Part shown: piece by piece, positions 34,772 through 43,533 of the stretch
Layout: each line of letters begins with the position of its first letter
Numbering within the stretch: the stretch's first letter is position 1
DNA from: CAVXXD01 sp963765625
Lineage (GTDB): Bacteria > Actinomycetota > Geothermincolia > Geothermincolales > Geothermincolaceae
Length of the DNA: 64,000 nt
Reading direction: 5' to 3'
Assembly: GCA_963765625.1 (NCBI GenBank)
Contig: CAVXXD010000016.1
Coordinates: 1-64,000 of the forward strand
Made by a program: the position numbers and the translations under genes
The notes under the pieces: generated by a model
Databases searched by the model: none
Told to the model about the DNA's origin: nothing
Seen by the model: only the letters and a program-made list of their open reading frames with translations

Positions 34772-35329
34772 ATGGAACACGAAGACCGTGACCTGGTCAA
34801 GCACGCCAAGCAGGACCATGAGGCCTTCGACAAGCTTTACAGCAAGTACCTCAAGAAGGTCTACACCTACATCTATTACCGGGTGGGCAGCGTGGAAGAG
34901 GCGGAGGACCTCACCAGCAACGTCTTTCTCCAGGCTTTCATTCACCTGGACCGCTACGAATATCAGGGAGTGTCCTTTTCGGCCTGGCTGCTTCGCATTG
35001 CCCACAACATGGTGGCAAACTGGTATCGCGACCACGCGGGCCGTCAGTGGGTCGACCTGGATGACTGGAAGGAGATGGCCTCCACCGATGAGCTGCCCGG
35101 AGAGAACCTCGAACGCGAGGAGGACAGGGAAAGGGTCAAGCTCGCGGTGAGTTGCCTGCCGCCGGAGAAACAGCAGGTATTGATCCTCCGTTTCGCGGAA
35201 GGGATGAAGCACAAGGAGATCGCCGAAGTGGTGGGCAAGAGCCCGGGAGCCGTCAAGGTGCTGGTGCATCGCAGCCTGGCCAGCGTCCATCGCCTGATGC
35301 ACGGCTCGGAAGGAGGGGAGAGCAATTGA
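34772..35329 (+). CDS. RNA polymerase sigma factor, ECF-like
   Basis: Region 2 (FDKLYSKYLKKVYTYIYYRV, AEDLTSNVFLQAF, FSAWLLRIAHNMVANWYRDH) and region 4 (LPPEKQQVLILRFAEGMKHK, EIAEVVGKSPGAVKVLVHR) are clear; there are 185 residues from ATG 34772. That ATG has no ribosome binding site, and the frame stays open upstream (DEGNGNGEGKTSGHGHGG). A GTG at 34669 opens VSKEKKQEKQAREG in the neighbouring frame, so one inserted base may hide a longer N-terminus. The next gene overlaps by four bases and may encode its regulator. Confidence 0.9.
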   Translation: MEHEDRDLVKHAKQDHEAFDKLYSKYLKKVYTYIYYRVGSVEEAEDLTSNVFLQAFIHLDRYEYQGVSFSAWLLRIAHNMVANWYRDHAGRQWVDLDDWKEMASTDELPGENLEREEDRERVKLAVSCLPPEKQQVLILRFAEGMKHKEIAEVVGKSPGAVKVLVHRSLASVHRLMHGSEGGESN

Positions 35330-35670
35330 AAAGCGGGAGAAAAGAAAGGCCCGGACGCTCGCGTTCGCGCAGCAGGGCTCAGAGCAAGTCCGGATACCTG
35401 CGGACCGTGAAGATGATCAAGAAAACCCTGCACCCGGTGGAGCCCCCACCGCGGCTGATCATCGAGATCAGGAACCTGGGGCAGGCCCTTGGCAGTGACG
35501 ACCTGGTGATGGGGCTGGCGCACGATACCAGGAAGAAACGGCGCGGCTGGATCATCGGCGGGATCTGTTCCAGCCTGTCCATCTTCGGCATGGCTTCATT
35601 CGCTCTGGTCCGCTATCTCATGCACAGGGAAGGCATCGAGGCCGATCACGGCATGATGACCCCGGCCTGA
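35326..35670 (+). CDS. Small membrane protein coupled to the sigma factor
   Basis: TTG 35326 overlaps the sigma factor stop (TTGA) and follows AGGAGGGG at 7 nt. The 114-residue product has a basic N-terminus (SGRKERPGRSRSRSRAQSKS), a middle part PRLIIEIRNLGQALGSDD, and one membrane segment at about residues 76-97 (GWIIGGICSSLSIFGMASFA). Position and layout suggest a possible anti-sigma factor or membrane anchor for the sigma factor. No zinc-finger anti-sigma motif (HxxxCxxC) is visible, so this is only an inference. Confidence 0.65.
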   Translation: MKSGRKERPGRSRSRSRAQSKSGYLRTVKMIKKTLHPVEPPPRLIIEIRNLGQALGSDDLVMGLAHDTRKKRRGWIIGGICSSLSIFGMASFALVRYLMHREGIEADHGMMTPA

Positions 35671-35701
35671 GGGGAAGCGGTTAAAGCGCCAGATTCGCGT
35701 T

Positions 35702-35716
35702 ATGGTATGATACCAT
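35702..35716. promoter_or_regulatory. Perfect palindrome, candidate operator of the acyl carrier protein operon
   Basis: ATGGTA-TGA-TACCAT is a perfect 6+3+6 palindrome 65 bp before the TTG start. A TATAAA lies at 35727-35732, so a bound protein could block transcription. I cannot assign it to a regulator family. Confidence 0.4.
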
Positions 35717-35780
35717 CGTATTTGGGTATAAAGCCTGATGGAACCAGAGGCGGATAGCCCTCAAAGAACTGGAGGCATTT

Positions 35781-36029
35781 TTGGACAGGCAAACGGTGCT
35801 GGAGAGAGTGAAAAAAGCTCTCGCGGACACCTTGGAATTGAATGAAGCGGATATAAGCGAAGACTCCCTTTTCAAAGAAGACCTGGACGCCGACTCCCTC
35901 GACCTGGTCGAGTTGCTGCTGCAGATGGAGAGGGCTTACAACTTCAAGGTCTCAGACGACGAGGCGGCGCAGATCAAGACGGTCCGGGACGCGGTCGACC
36001 TGGTCATAGCCAAGGCGGGAGCTGCGTAG
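35781..36029 (+). CDS. Acyl carrier protein
   Basis: The 82-residue protein has the phosphopantetheine attachment Ser in LDADSLDLVELL and the helical ACP frame (ERVKKALADTLELNEADI; AYNFKVSDDEAAQIKTVRD). The TTG start at 35781 follows GGAGG at 5 nt. It is not beside fab genes. Instead it precedes, by 5 bp, two proteins of the 2-hydroxyacyl-CoA dehydratase/activase group. It may be a specialised carrier for that pair or simply the housekeeping ACP in an unusual place. Confidence 0.93.
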   Translation: MDRQTVLERVKKALADTLELNEADISEDSLFKEDLDADSLDLVELLLQMERAYNFKVSDDEAAQIKTVRDAVDLVIAKAGAA

Positions 36030-36034
36030 GGCTT

Positions 36035-37063
36035 ATGGTCGATAAAAAAGAACTACGGGTCATCGGGGTGCCCTCGGGCCTCCTCTACTACAAGTACTTC
36101 CCCCTGTGGAAGTCCTTTCTAGAGGAACTGGGGGCGGAAGTTGTGGAGTCGGGCATGACCACCCGCGCCATCCTCTCCGCCGGGGTCAGCAAGGCCGAGA
36201 ATGACAGTTGCCTCCCGGTCAAGGTGTTCTACGGCCATGCCCTGTACCTCAAGGACAAGGTGGACGCGCTGTTCATCCCCCGCGTGGTCAGCCTGAAGAG
36301 GAAGACCCATACCTGCCCCAAAATGCTGGGCCTTCCCGACCTGGTGCGGGCAGCGGCGGACGACATGCCCCCCATACTCTCGCCCACCATCGACTTTCAC
36401 GAGAGCCTCTGGAGCAACTACAAGGCCGTCTACAATATCGGCAGCCTTTTCACAAAAAACCCCTTCCGCATTTTCAGGGCGGGGCTGCGGGCCTGGAGCC
36501 ATCACCGTGACTACCAGGACAAGCTGGCGGACGGGTGGGAGCCCACCATGGCCATGAGTGACCAGAACGGCAGCCGGCTTTCGGAAGGCCGCAAGCTGCG
36601 CATCGCGGTAATGGGCCACCACTACAACGTCTTCGACACCTTCACCACCATGTCGCTCCTGGAGCGGCTCAAGGACATGGACGCCGACATCATCACACAG
36701 GACATGGTACCCGAGGAATGGCGGGAGGAAGAGCTGGCCAAGCTGCCCAAGCAGATCTACTGGAGCTATGAGCGGGAGCTGGTGGGAGCGCTGCTGGCCG
36801 TGGTCAGCCACGGCATGGCCGACGGCATCATCTTTATCATCTCCTTCGCCTGCGGGCCCGACTCCATGATGCACATCCTCTGTGAGCAGGAGCGCCGGCG
36901 ATTGGGCAACACCCCCATGCTCACCCTGGTCATCGACGAGCACACCGGGGAGGCCGGCCTGATCACACGCATCGAGGCTTTCACCGACATGCTGCGGCGC
37001 AAGCGCAAGAAGACGGAACGCGGCCATTCGCAGGAGCGCGAAAAGGAAGCGGTACCGGCATGA
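36035..37063 (+). CDS. Acyl-CoA dehydratase activase-related protein (DUF2229 type)
   Basis: The 342 residues begin IGVPSGLLYYKYFPLWKSFL, then AENDSCLPVKVFYGHALYLK and VSLKRKTHTCPKMLGLPDL. These are the features of the DUF2229 domain that elsewhere is fused to or adjacent to BadF/HgdC-type activators of 2-hydroxyacyl-CoA dehydratases. The C-terminal half has IISFACGPDSMMHI and LVIDEHTGEAGLITRIEAF, as in the dehydratase-like D-component fold. Conserved Cys residues may hold an iron-sulfur cluster. No ATPase activator domain is present in the window. The substrate is unknown. It overlaps the next gene by four bases. Confidence 0.8.
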   Translation: MVDKKELRVIGVPSGLLYYKYFPLWKSFLEELGAEVVESGMTTRAILSAGVSKAENDSCLPVKVFYGHALYLKDKVDALFIPRVVSLKRKTHTCPKMLGLPDLVRAAADDMPPILSPTIDFHESLWSNYKAVYNIGSLFTKNPFRIFRAGLRAWSHHRDYQDKLADGWEPTMAMSDQNGSRLSEGRKLRIAVMGHHYNVFDTFTTMSLLERLKDMDADIITQDMVPEEWREEELAKLPKQIYWSYERELVGALLAVVSHGMADGIIFIISFACGPDSMMHILCEQERRRLGNTPMLTLVIDEHTGEAGLITRIEAFTDMLRRKRKKTERGHSQEREKEAVPA

Positions 37064-38178
37064 TCATTTCCTGGCCCCACATGGGCAGCATAGAAGTATT
37101 GATGTCGAGCATCTTCGACGAAGTCGGGGTAGAATACATCCTTCCCCCGCCTTCTTCCCAGCGCACCCTGGAACTGGGCTCGCGCCATTGCCCGGAATTC
37201 GCCTGCGTCCCCTTGAAGACCACCCTGGGCAACTACATCGAGGCGATGGAGAAGGGCGCCGACACCCTGGTCATGATCGCGGGAAAAGGCCCCTGCCGCT
37301 TCGGTTTTTACGCCGAGACGCACCGGCGCGTCCTCGAGGAGGCCGGTTACGAAGCCACCATGGTCCCCCTGGAGTTTCACCTGGACAAGCTGGGGGAACT
37401 GGTGTCAAATATCAGGATGCTGAAACAGGGCAAGTCGTGGAAGTCCCTGGCGATGGCTATCCGTTTCGCCATGCACAAGGCCTACCTCCTCGACCATGTG
37501 GAGCAGCAGTCCCTCCACCAGAGATGCTACGACAAGGAGAAAGGGGCGACTTCCAAGGCCCTGCGCAAGGCCACAAAAATGGTGGGCGACTGCGGCACCT
37601 TCGCCGACCTGGAGAGGGCCAAGACGGAAGCCATGGAGGTGCTGACCTCGGTGCCGCGCAAGGAGATCGAACCGGTGCGCATCGGCATAGTGGGTGAGTT
37701 CTACCTGGTGCTGGACCCTTTCTTCAACCTCCAGGTGGAGGAGCAGCTGGGAGACCTGGGCGCCTACGTCGAACGGAGCGTCTACCTCACCGACTGGCTC
37801 CGCCCTTCGGGCAAGAATCCGGTGCTGGGGCATACTTCCCACGAGTCCGAAGAAGCCGCCCGGCCCTATCTCACCCACAGCGTGGGAGGGGAGGGCGTCC
37901 ACAGCATCGGCCACACCGTGCTTTACAAACGGTCGGGATTTGACGGGGTGGTGCACTTGTTGCCCTTTACCTGCATGCCCGAGACCATCGCCAAGGGCAT
38001 TTTGCCACTGGTCTCACGCGACCAGGGCATCCCGGTGATATCGCTGGTGATCGACGAGCAGACCGGGAAGGCGGGAGTCGCCACCCGCCTGGAGGCCTTC
38101 ACCGACCTGGCCGGCTTCCGCCGCCGACACCAGCGGGGCGGGGCTGTTATCAACGACCCCAGGCTCCTCGCCGTCTAA
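37060..38178 (+). CDS. 2-hydroxyacyl-CoA dehydratase-like protein (HgdB/CoA protein activase type)
   Basis: The 372-residue protein begins ISWPHMGSIEVLMSSIFDEV and contains CPEFACVPLKTTLGNYIEAM, GKGPCRFGFYAETH and LLPFTCMPETIAKGILPL, then SLVIDEQTGKAGVATRLEAF. The Cys-bearing motifs match the dehydratase-like family and could ligate an iron-sulfur cluster. Its ATG overlaps the stop of the preceding gene. The two-gene set occurs widely in clostridia and related anaerobes without an assigned reaction; here it is led by an acyl carrier protein. Confidence 0.8.
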   Translation: MIISWPHMGSIEVLMSSIFDEVGVEYILPPPSSQRTLELGSRHCPEFACVPLKTTLGNYIEAMEKGADTLVMIAGKGPCRFGFYAETHRRVLEEAGYEATMVPLEFHLDKLGELVSNIRMLKQGKSWKSLAMAIRFAMHKAYLLDHVEQQSLHQRCYDKEKGATSKALRKATKMVGDCGTFADLERAKTEAMEVLTSVPRKEIEPVRIGIVGEFYLVLDPFFNLQVEEQLGDLGAYVERSVYLTDWLRPSGKNPVLGHTSHESEEAARPYLTHSVGGEGVHSIGHTVLYKRSGFDGVVHLLPFTCMPETIAKGILPLVSRDQGIPVISLVIDEQTGKAGVATRLEAFTDLAGFRRRHQRGGAVINDPRLLAV

Positions 38179-38213
38179 AGCTCTCCATTATTCCACGCGA
38201 TAGGGGAATCTAT

Positions 38214-38242
38214 TTGAAATACCATGCTCCTTGATGTATAAT
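38214..38242 (+). promoter_or_regulatory. Promoter of the V-type ATPase operon
   Basis: TTGAAA (38214-38219), a 17-nt spacer and TATAAT (38237-38242). It predicts a start near 38249 and a leader of about 150 nt before the first ATPase gene. Confidence 0.75.
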
Positions 38243-38248
38243 CGCGAC

Positions 38249-38398
38249 GGCTTTAGCAGGACTTGCCCGGCTTCGCAGGAAGCCGCGGGCCTTGACAATC
38301 GTCTTGCGAATTGCGGCACCCCCGCCCTTCGAGTTGCGGGGGGAAACAGTTCTTCTACGTAGTAAGTGATGTAGAAATCGTGACACTAGGAGATGAAC
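38249..38398 (+). promoter_or_regulatory. Structured 5' leader of the V-type ATPase operon
   Basis: The leader contains two clear hairpins: CGGCTTC/GAAGCCG with a GCAG loop (38268-38285), and CCCCCGC/GCGGGGG with a 10-nt loop (38319-38342). Neither is followed by a T-run. The ribosome binding site AGGAG (38388-38392) lies outside both. I match it to no riboswitch class. Confidence 0.45.
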
Positions 38399-39013
38399 AT
38401 GGTAAAGACGCTGGGCGACATCACGCAGGAACTCAATGAGAAGGTATTGGCACCGGCCAAGGCCGAGGCGGACGAGATCGTCCGCGGCGCCGAGGAACAG
38501 GCGGCTGCCATCGTGGCGGAAGCGGAAGCCGCCGCGGAAAAGATGAAGGCCGACGCCAGGGCGCAGGCCGAGAACACCCTGAAACAACTCAATGTCGACA
38601 TGGACACGGCTGCCCGGGATTTCATCATCACGGTACAGGAGAAGCTGGAAGCCGCGGTGGTGATCCCCGTCGTGAACTGGGAGGTCAAGGAAGCCATGAA
38701 CGACACGGCTTTCCTCCAGAGCATGATCGAGTTGGTCCTTGAGGAGTTTCTCAAGAACGGGGCTCGGGAGCAGCAGATCGAGATGCTGCTGCCTGAACAG
38801 AAGCAGGCCGAGCTGGAGGCCTGGTTTATCGAGAAATTCAGGGACAAGGTGGACAATAGGGAACTGGTGGTCAACTTCGCTGACGGGGTGACCTTCGGTT
38901 TCCACATAAGCGCTAAGCGCAAGGGCGCCTACCTGAACTTCAGTTCAGGCCTGGTGGAAGCCTTCGGCAACTTCTGCTCGCCGCGTTTCCGCGAGCACTT
39001 CTTCGCTCATTAA
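38399..39013 (+). CDS. ntpE: V-type ATPase subunit E
   Basis: This is a peripheral stalk subunit linking the catalytic head to the membrane part. The 204-residue protein has a long Ala/Glu-rich coiled coil at ~15-75 (AKAEADEIVRGAEEQAAAIV) and a globular end (NRELVVNFADGVTFGFHI). ATG 38399 is 6 nt from AGGAG; ATG 38393 is closer and less likely. It is the first gene of the set E-DUF2764-A-B-D-I-K. Confidence 0.88.
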   Translation: MVKTLGDITQELNEKVLAPAKAEADEIVRGAEEQAAAIVAEAEAAAEKMKADARAQAENTLKQLNVDMDTAARDFIITVQEKLEAAVVIPVVNWEVKEAMNDTAFLQSMIELVLEEFLKNGAREQQIEMLLPEQKQAELEAWFIEKFRDKVDNRELVVNFADGVTFGFHISAKRKGAYLNFSSGLVEAFGNFCSPRFREHFFAH

Positions 39014-39028
39014 GGATCGCGGGCGAAT

Positions 39029-39757
39029 ATGGGCCAGTACTATTTCCTTATGACCTTGCTTCCCCCTCTGCCGGCGGCGTTGGGGGACAATATGCCGCTC
39101 GAGTTCGGCGAGATATCCGCCATGGTCAAGAGAAACATCCTTCCCGAGCATCTCGAACTGGCTTTTGCCCACCTCCATTCCGTCGACGCCTTCAACTGGG
39201 AGCAGATGGACCAGGGCAGAGACCTATTTCTGGAAGGAGGGCTGCTGGGCAGGGAGGAGATGACAAGTGCCAGGGAACTCCCCGATTTTATCAGGGTGTT
39301 CAACGAAGAAAAGGAACGCGGCGTTCACCCGGCGTATCCCTACGACCGGCTCTGGGAGCTGTATTACACTTATGCCCTTAACACCGCGGAACGTTTCGGG
39401 TGCCGGTTTCTAATCGATTACCTGACCTGGGAGATCGAACTGCGTTCCAGCCTTACGGCTGTGCGGGCCCGTGATAAAGGCGTGAACCTGGACGATCATG
39501 CCATCATGAAAGCCATGCGCCCCCGGGATTTCTCCAACTTCATTACCCAGATCAAGGCCCAGAGGAGCCCACTTGAGGCGGAGCGCTACCTTGACGAAGA
39601 GCGCTTGCGGCAGATCTATCTTTTCGAGGGCGTCTTCGGCTTCTCCATCGACGCCCTCCTGGCCTATATCTCCCGTTCAGCGATCTACTCTCGCTGGGAG
39701 AGAATCAATGAAGATTTTGACGTAGAAGCTTATTTATGGCATGGAGGTACGATGTGA
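39029..39757 (+). CDS. DUF2764 protein of the V-type ATPase operon
   Basis: The 242-residue protein starts GQYYFLMTLLPPLPAALGD. This is the opening of the DUF2764 family found only in V-type ATPase operons of the Borrelia/Chlamydia/Bacteroides layout, where it probably replaces subunit C as the central-stalk adaptor. It is mostly helical and has no membrane segment. Its stop overlaps the GTG start of subunit A (ATGTGA). Confidence 0.85.
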   Translation: MGQYYFLMTLLPPLPAALGDNMPLEFGEISAMVKRNILPEHLELAFAHLHSVDAFNWEQMDQGRDLFLEGGLLGREEMTSARELPDFIRVFNEEKERGVHPAYPYDRLWELYYTYALNTAERFGCRFLIDYLTWEIELRSSLTAVRARDKGVNLDDHAIMKAMRPRDFSNFITQIKAQRSPLEAERYLDEERLRQIYLFEGVFGFSIDALLAYISRSAIYSRWERINEDFDVEAYLWHGGTM

Positions 39758-41553
39758 GCAATTCCACACGTGGCAGAGTCGTGGCGGTAAACGGCCCTCT
39801 CATCACCTGCGAGGTGGATGAAGGCTGGGAAGTCCTGCAGAACGAGGTCGCCTATGTGACTTGTGATGGCGTCCCTTTGAAGTCGGAGGTCATCCGGATC
39901 CGTGGACGCCAGATCGACCTTCAGGTTTTCGAGAGCACGACGGGGTTGAAGGTAGGTGACGAGGCCGAGTTCTCCGGCGAACTGCTCTCGGTGACGCTGG
40001 GCCCCGGCATGCTGGGCAAGATATTCGACGGCCTGCAGAACCCCCTCAATGAGTTGGAGAACGACCAGGGGTTCTTCCTGAGAAGGGGGCAGTACCTTCC
40101 CTCCCTGGACCAGGAAAAGTCCTGGGATTTCATGCCGGAGGTAGAGCCAGGGACGCAAGTCCGGGCCGGCCATTTTCTCGGCCAGGTCACGGAGGGCATC
40201 TTTCCTCACCCCATCATGGTGCCCTTGAAGCTCCTGGGTACCTGGGAAGTAAAAGAGATCATGCCCCGGGGGCAGTATACGGTCAATGACACCATCGCCG
40301 TTCTCGGGAGTGTCGATGCGAGCATGTCGCAGTCGCACACGGCACAGGAAGTGAAGGTCACCCTGAAGCAGGAATGGCCCGTGAAGCGGCCTATGCGAGC
40401 TTACGAGGAACGCCTGCTCCCGGACACGCAGCTGCTGACCCAGACCCGCCTTATCGATATCCTGTTTCCCGTGGCCGAGGGCGGGACGGCCTGTATCCCC
40501 GGGCCCTTCGGCGCCGGCAAGACCGTCCTGCAGCAGATCATGTCGCGTTTCGCCCAGACGGATATCGTCATCGTCGTCGCCTGCGGCGAGCGGGCCGGCG
40601 AGGTCGTGGAGACCATCCGGGAATTCCCGGAACTGGAAGACCCCAAGACCGGCAAGTCCCTCATGGACCGGACCATCATCATCTGCAACACTTCGTCCAT
40701 GCCCGTGGCGGCCCGCGAGGCTTCGATCTACACCGGTGTGACCCTGGGTGAATATTACCGGCAGCTCGGCCTGAAGGTCCTGCTGCTGGCCGACAGCACC
40801 TCGCGATGGGCGCAGGCGCTGCGCGAGTCCTCGGCCAGGATGGAGGAGATCCCGGGTGAGGAGGCCTTCCCGGCCTACCTGGAGAGCCGTATCGCCGCGG
40901 TTTACGAACGCGCCGGCAAGGTGCGCCTCTTCAACTACAACACCGGTTCGCTGACCATGATCGGAACGGTCTCGCCGGCGGGCGGGAACTTCGAAGAACC
41001 GGTGACCCAGAACACGCTGAAGGTCGTAGGCGCCTTCCACGGGCTTTCCCGGGCCCGGTCCGACCAGCGCCGCTACCCGGCCATCGACCCTCTGATCTCC
41101 TGGAGCCTCTACCTGGACCAGATGCAGGCGTCACTGAACACGCGGCACGAAAACTGGGTCGACCTGGTCAAGGAGACCCACGAGCTGATCTTCAAGGGTA
41201 ACGAGATCCACCAGATGATGCTGGTGGTCGGGGAAGAGGGGATCGGCCTCGACGACCTGGTGCTCTACCTGAAATCGGAGATCATCGACGCCGTCTGCAT
41301 GCAGCAGGACTCCTTCGACGACGTCGACCAGGCAACGTCGCTGGAGCGGCAGGTCTCCGATTTCCTGCTGCTCATGGACATGGTGCACCACACTTTCCGG
41401 TTCGAGTCCAAAGAAGAGGCCAAGGAGCGGATGTCTCATCTGCAGAACCTCTTCTTCCAGTTGAAGTATTGTCCTTTCGGAGAAGAGGCCTACCGGCAGT
41501 ATCGATCAGAGATTGAGGCCATCCTTGAAGTGAAAGGAGCGGTGCACTCATGA
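39754..41553 (+). CDS. ntpA: V-type ATPase catalytic subunit A
   Basis: This is the ATP-hydrolysing or -synthesising subunit. GTG 39754 is preceded by GGAGG at 6 nt and overlaps the previous stop, so it is preferred to ATG 39736. The 599 residues include the bulge domain (GHFLGQVTEG...GQYTV), the P-loop GPFGAGKT at ~250-257, ACGERAGEVVETIREFPEL, and LADSTSRWAQALRE. The frame is intact, unlike subunit B just after it. The end overlaps subunit B by four bases. Confidence 0.97.
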   Translation: MSNSTRGRVVAVNGPLITCEVDEGWEVLQNEVAYVTCDGVPLKSEVIRIRGRQIDLQVFESTTGLKVGDEAEFSGELLSVTLGPGMLGKIFDGLQNPLNELENDQGFFLRRGQYLPSLDQEKSWDFMPEVEPGTQVRAGHFLGQVTEGIFPHPIMVPLKLLGTWEVKEIMPRGQYTVNDTIAVLGSVDASMSQSHTAQEVKVTLKQEWPVKRPMRAYEERLLPDTQLLTQTRLIDILFPVAEGGTACIPGPFGAGKTVLQQIMSRFAQTDIVIVVACGERAGEVVETIREFPELEDPKTGKSLMDRTIIICNTSSMPVAAREASIYTGVTLGEYYRQLGLKVLLLADSTSRWAQALRESSARMEEIPGEEAFPAYLESRIAAVYERAGKVRLFNYNTGSLTMIGTVSPAGGNFEEPVTQNTLKVVGAFHGLSRARSDQRRYPAIDPLISWSLYLDQMQASLNTRHENWVDLVKETHELIFKGNEIHQMMLVVGEEGIGLDDLVLYLKSEIIDAVCMQQDSFDDVDQATSLERQVSDFLLLMDMVHHTFRFESKEEAKERMSHLQNLFFQLKYCPFGEEAYRQYRSEIEAILEVKGAVHS

Positions 41554-42851
41554 TCATCGAACATACTCGCATCGTCCGCGTCCAGGGGGATATCATCGCG
41601 GTACCGGCCTCGGGCGTCAGTTACGGTGAACTGGCGACAGTCAAGAGCCGTAGCGGCGTATCCCTGGCCCAGGTCATCCGCCTGCAGGGCGACGACGTCT
41701 TTCTGCAGGTGTTCGCGGGACACGCGGCGTCTCCACCGGCGACACCGTCCGATTCCTTGGACACCCCATGCAAGTGGCGTTTGGCGACGCGTTGCTGGGC
41801 AGGATATTCAACGGTTCCGGGGACCCCATAGACAATGGGCCCGGCCTGAAGACGTTGCCCCGTATCAGCATCGGCGGCCCGTCCGTCAACCCCGTCAGGC
41901 GCGTCATCCCCAGGGGGTTCATCGAGACACGCGTGCCCATGGTGGACGTGTTCAATCCACTGGTCGAGAGCCAGAAACTGCCCTATCTTCGCCGCGGCCG
42001 GCGAGCCTTACAACGAGTTGCTCGCCCGTATCGGCATGCGGGCCAACGCCGACGTGGTCATCCTGGGGGGTATCGGCCTGAAATACGACGAATATCTGAA
42101 GTTCCGCAACTCCTTCGAGGAGGCCGGCGTGCTCTCACGGACCATCATGTTCGTGCACACGGCGTCCGATCCCGTCGTGGAGAGGCTGCTGGTACCGGAC
42201 ATGGCGCTGGCCGTGGCCGAGCAGTTCGGAGTGCAGGGCAAGCGGGTGCTGGTCCTGCTGACGGACATGACCGCCTTTGCCGACGCCATGAAGGAGATCG
42301 CCATCTCCATGGACCAGGTCCCCTCGAACCTCGGCTACCCGGGATCGCTCTACAGCGACCTGGCCTCACGCTACGAGAAGGCCGTCGACTTCGAGGGGGC
42401 CGGCAGTATCACCATCCTGGCCGTGACCAGTATGCCCGGCGACGACGTCACCCACCCGGTTCCCGACAACACCGGGTATATCACCGAAGGCCAGTTCTAC
42501 CTGCGGGAGGGGGTCATCGAACCCTTCGGTTCGCTCTCGCGACTCAAGCAGCTGGTGATCGGCAAGGTGACCCGGCCCGACCACGGCTACATCATGAACA
42601 GCATGATCCGCCTTTTCGCCCGCAGCCGCGAGGTGGAGCAGAAACTGGCCATGGGGTTCGACAAGACGGCCGACGACGAGCGCTACCTCAAGTACGGCAA
42701 GCTCTTCTACGACCGCTTCATGGACCTGCGGGTGGACATGGGCCTCGACGAAGCGCTCGACCTGGGATGGAAGACCCTGGCCGAATGTTTCCGGCCGGAC
42801 GAAGTGGAGATCAAGCAGGAGTTCATCGACAAGTACTGGCCGCACAAGTAA
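41550..42851 (+). CDS. ntpB: V-type ATPase subunit B (two compensating frameshifts)
   Basis: This is the non-catalytic nucleotide-site subunit of the A3B3 head. The frame starts at ATG 41550 and reads RIVRVQGDIIAV. Near 41720 one G is missing (VFAGTRGVSTGDTVRFLGHP is recovered). Near 41988 one extra T is present (QKLPIFAAAGEPYNELLARI is recovered). From 42000 on the frame is open to 42851, with LYSDLASRYEKAVDFEGAGS and MPGDDVTHPVPDNTGYITEG as in other bacterial V-type B subunits. The net shift is zero, giving about 433 residues, the normal length. Subunit B is indispensable, so both breaks are probably read errors. Confidence 0.93.
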
Positions 42852-42872
42852 CCGGACAGGCGGTGTGTAAGC

Positions 42873-43493
42873 ATGGCTGAACGGATCAAGCTGAATAAAG
42901 TATCTCTGCGAACCCAGAAGCAGAAGCTGGCCATGTACCAGCGCTTCCTTCCGGCGCTGGAGGCGCGGAAGCAGCAGTTTCTCATGCAACTGGCCATCGT
43001 GCGCAAGGAGATCGAGGAGCAGGAAGCCCGGCTGCAGGAAGCCCTCGGGGAGATAAGGGAGTGGGCCGCCCTTTACGGGGACATGGGACCGTTGTTGCGA
43101 TATTTCCTCGAGATCGAGGAGGTGGAGAAATCCATCCGGAACGTAGCGGGGCTCAACGTGCCGCGGTTTGAAGGCGTGGTGTTCAGGGACCCTCCCTACA
43201 GTTTCTTCGCCACGCCGCCAAGCTTCGAGGAAGTCCTGCGGCGGAGCCGTGCCGCCGTTGAGAGCCGTGAGGCCATCCGCGTCCTCAAGGAAGGCGAGCA
43301 GGCCCTGTTCGAAGGGTTTCGCAAGACCAGCCAGCGCATCAACCTCTACGAGCAGAGGCTGATCCCGGATTGCCGGGAAGCGATCCGCAGGATCGTCGTC
43401 TACCTGCAGGACCAGCAGGCCGCGGCGGTCGGAGTGGCCAAGGTGGCCAAGCGTATGACGGAGGCGGGAATTTCAAGGGAGGCGGCGGTATGA
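42873..43493 (+). CDS. ntpD: V-type ATPase subunit D
   Basis: This is the central rotor shaft that turns inside the A3B3 head. The 206 residues form two long helices: an N-terminal IKLNKVSLRTQKQKLAMYQR and a C-terminal helix around RINLYEQRLIPDCREAIRRI. These are the classic subunit D signatures. ATG 42873 lies 21 bp past subunit B. Confidence 0.95.
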   Translation: MAERIKLNKVSLRTQKQKLAMYQRFLPALEARKQQFLMQLAIVRKEIEEQEARLQEALGEIREWAALYGDMGPLLRYFLEIEEVEKSIRNVAGLNVPRFEGVVFRDPPYSFFATPPSFEEVLRRSRAAVESREAIRVLKEGEQALFEGFRKTSQRINLYEQRLIPDCREAIRRIVVYLQDQQAAAVGVAKVAKRMTEAGISREAAV

Positions 43494-43533
43494 TCCCGCG
43501 GTCAGGCGAGGCGGGTTGCGGGGAGGTTGCGCT

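Noticed and set aside
40470..40520. Attachment site or phage remnants near the three tRNA genes or elsewhere
   Set aside because: No integrase, transposase or duplicated tRNA 3' end is visible anywhere in the window.
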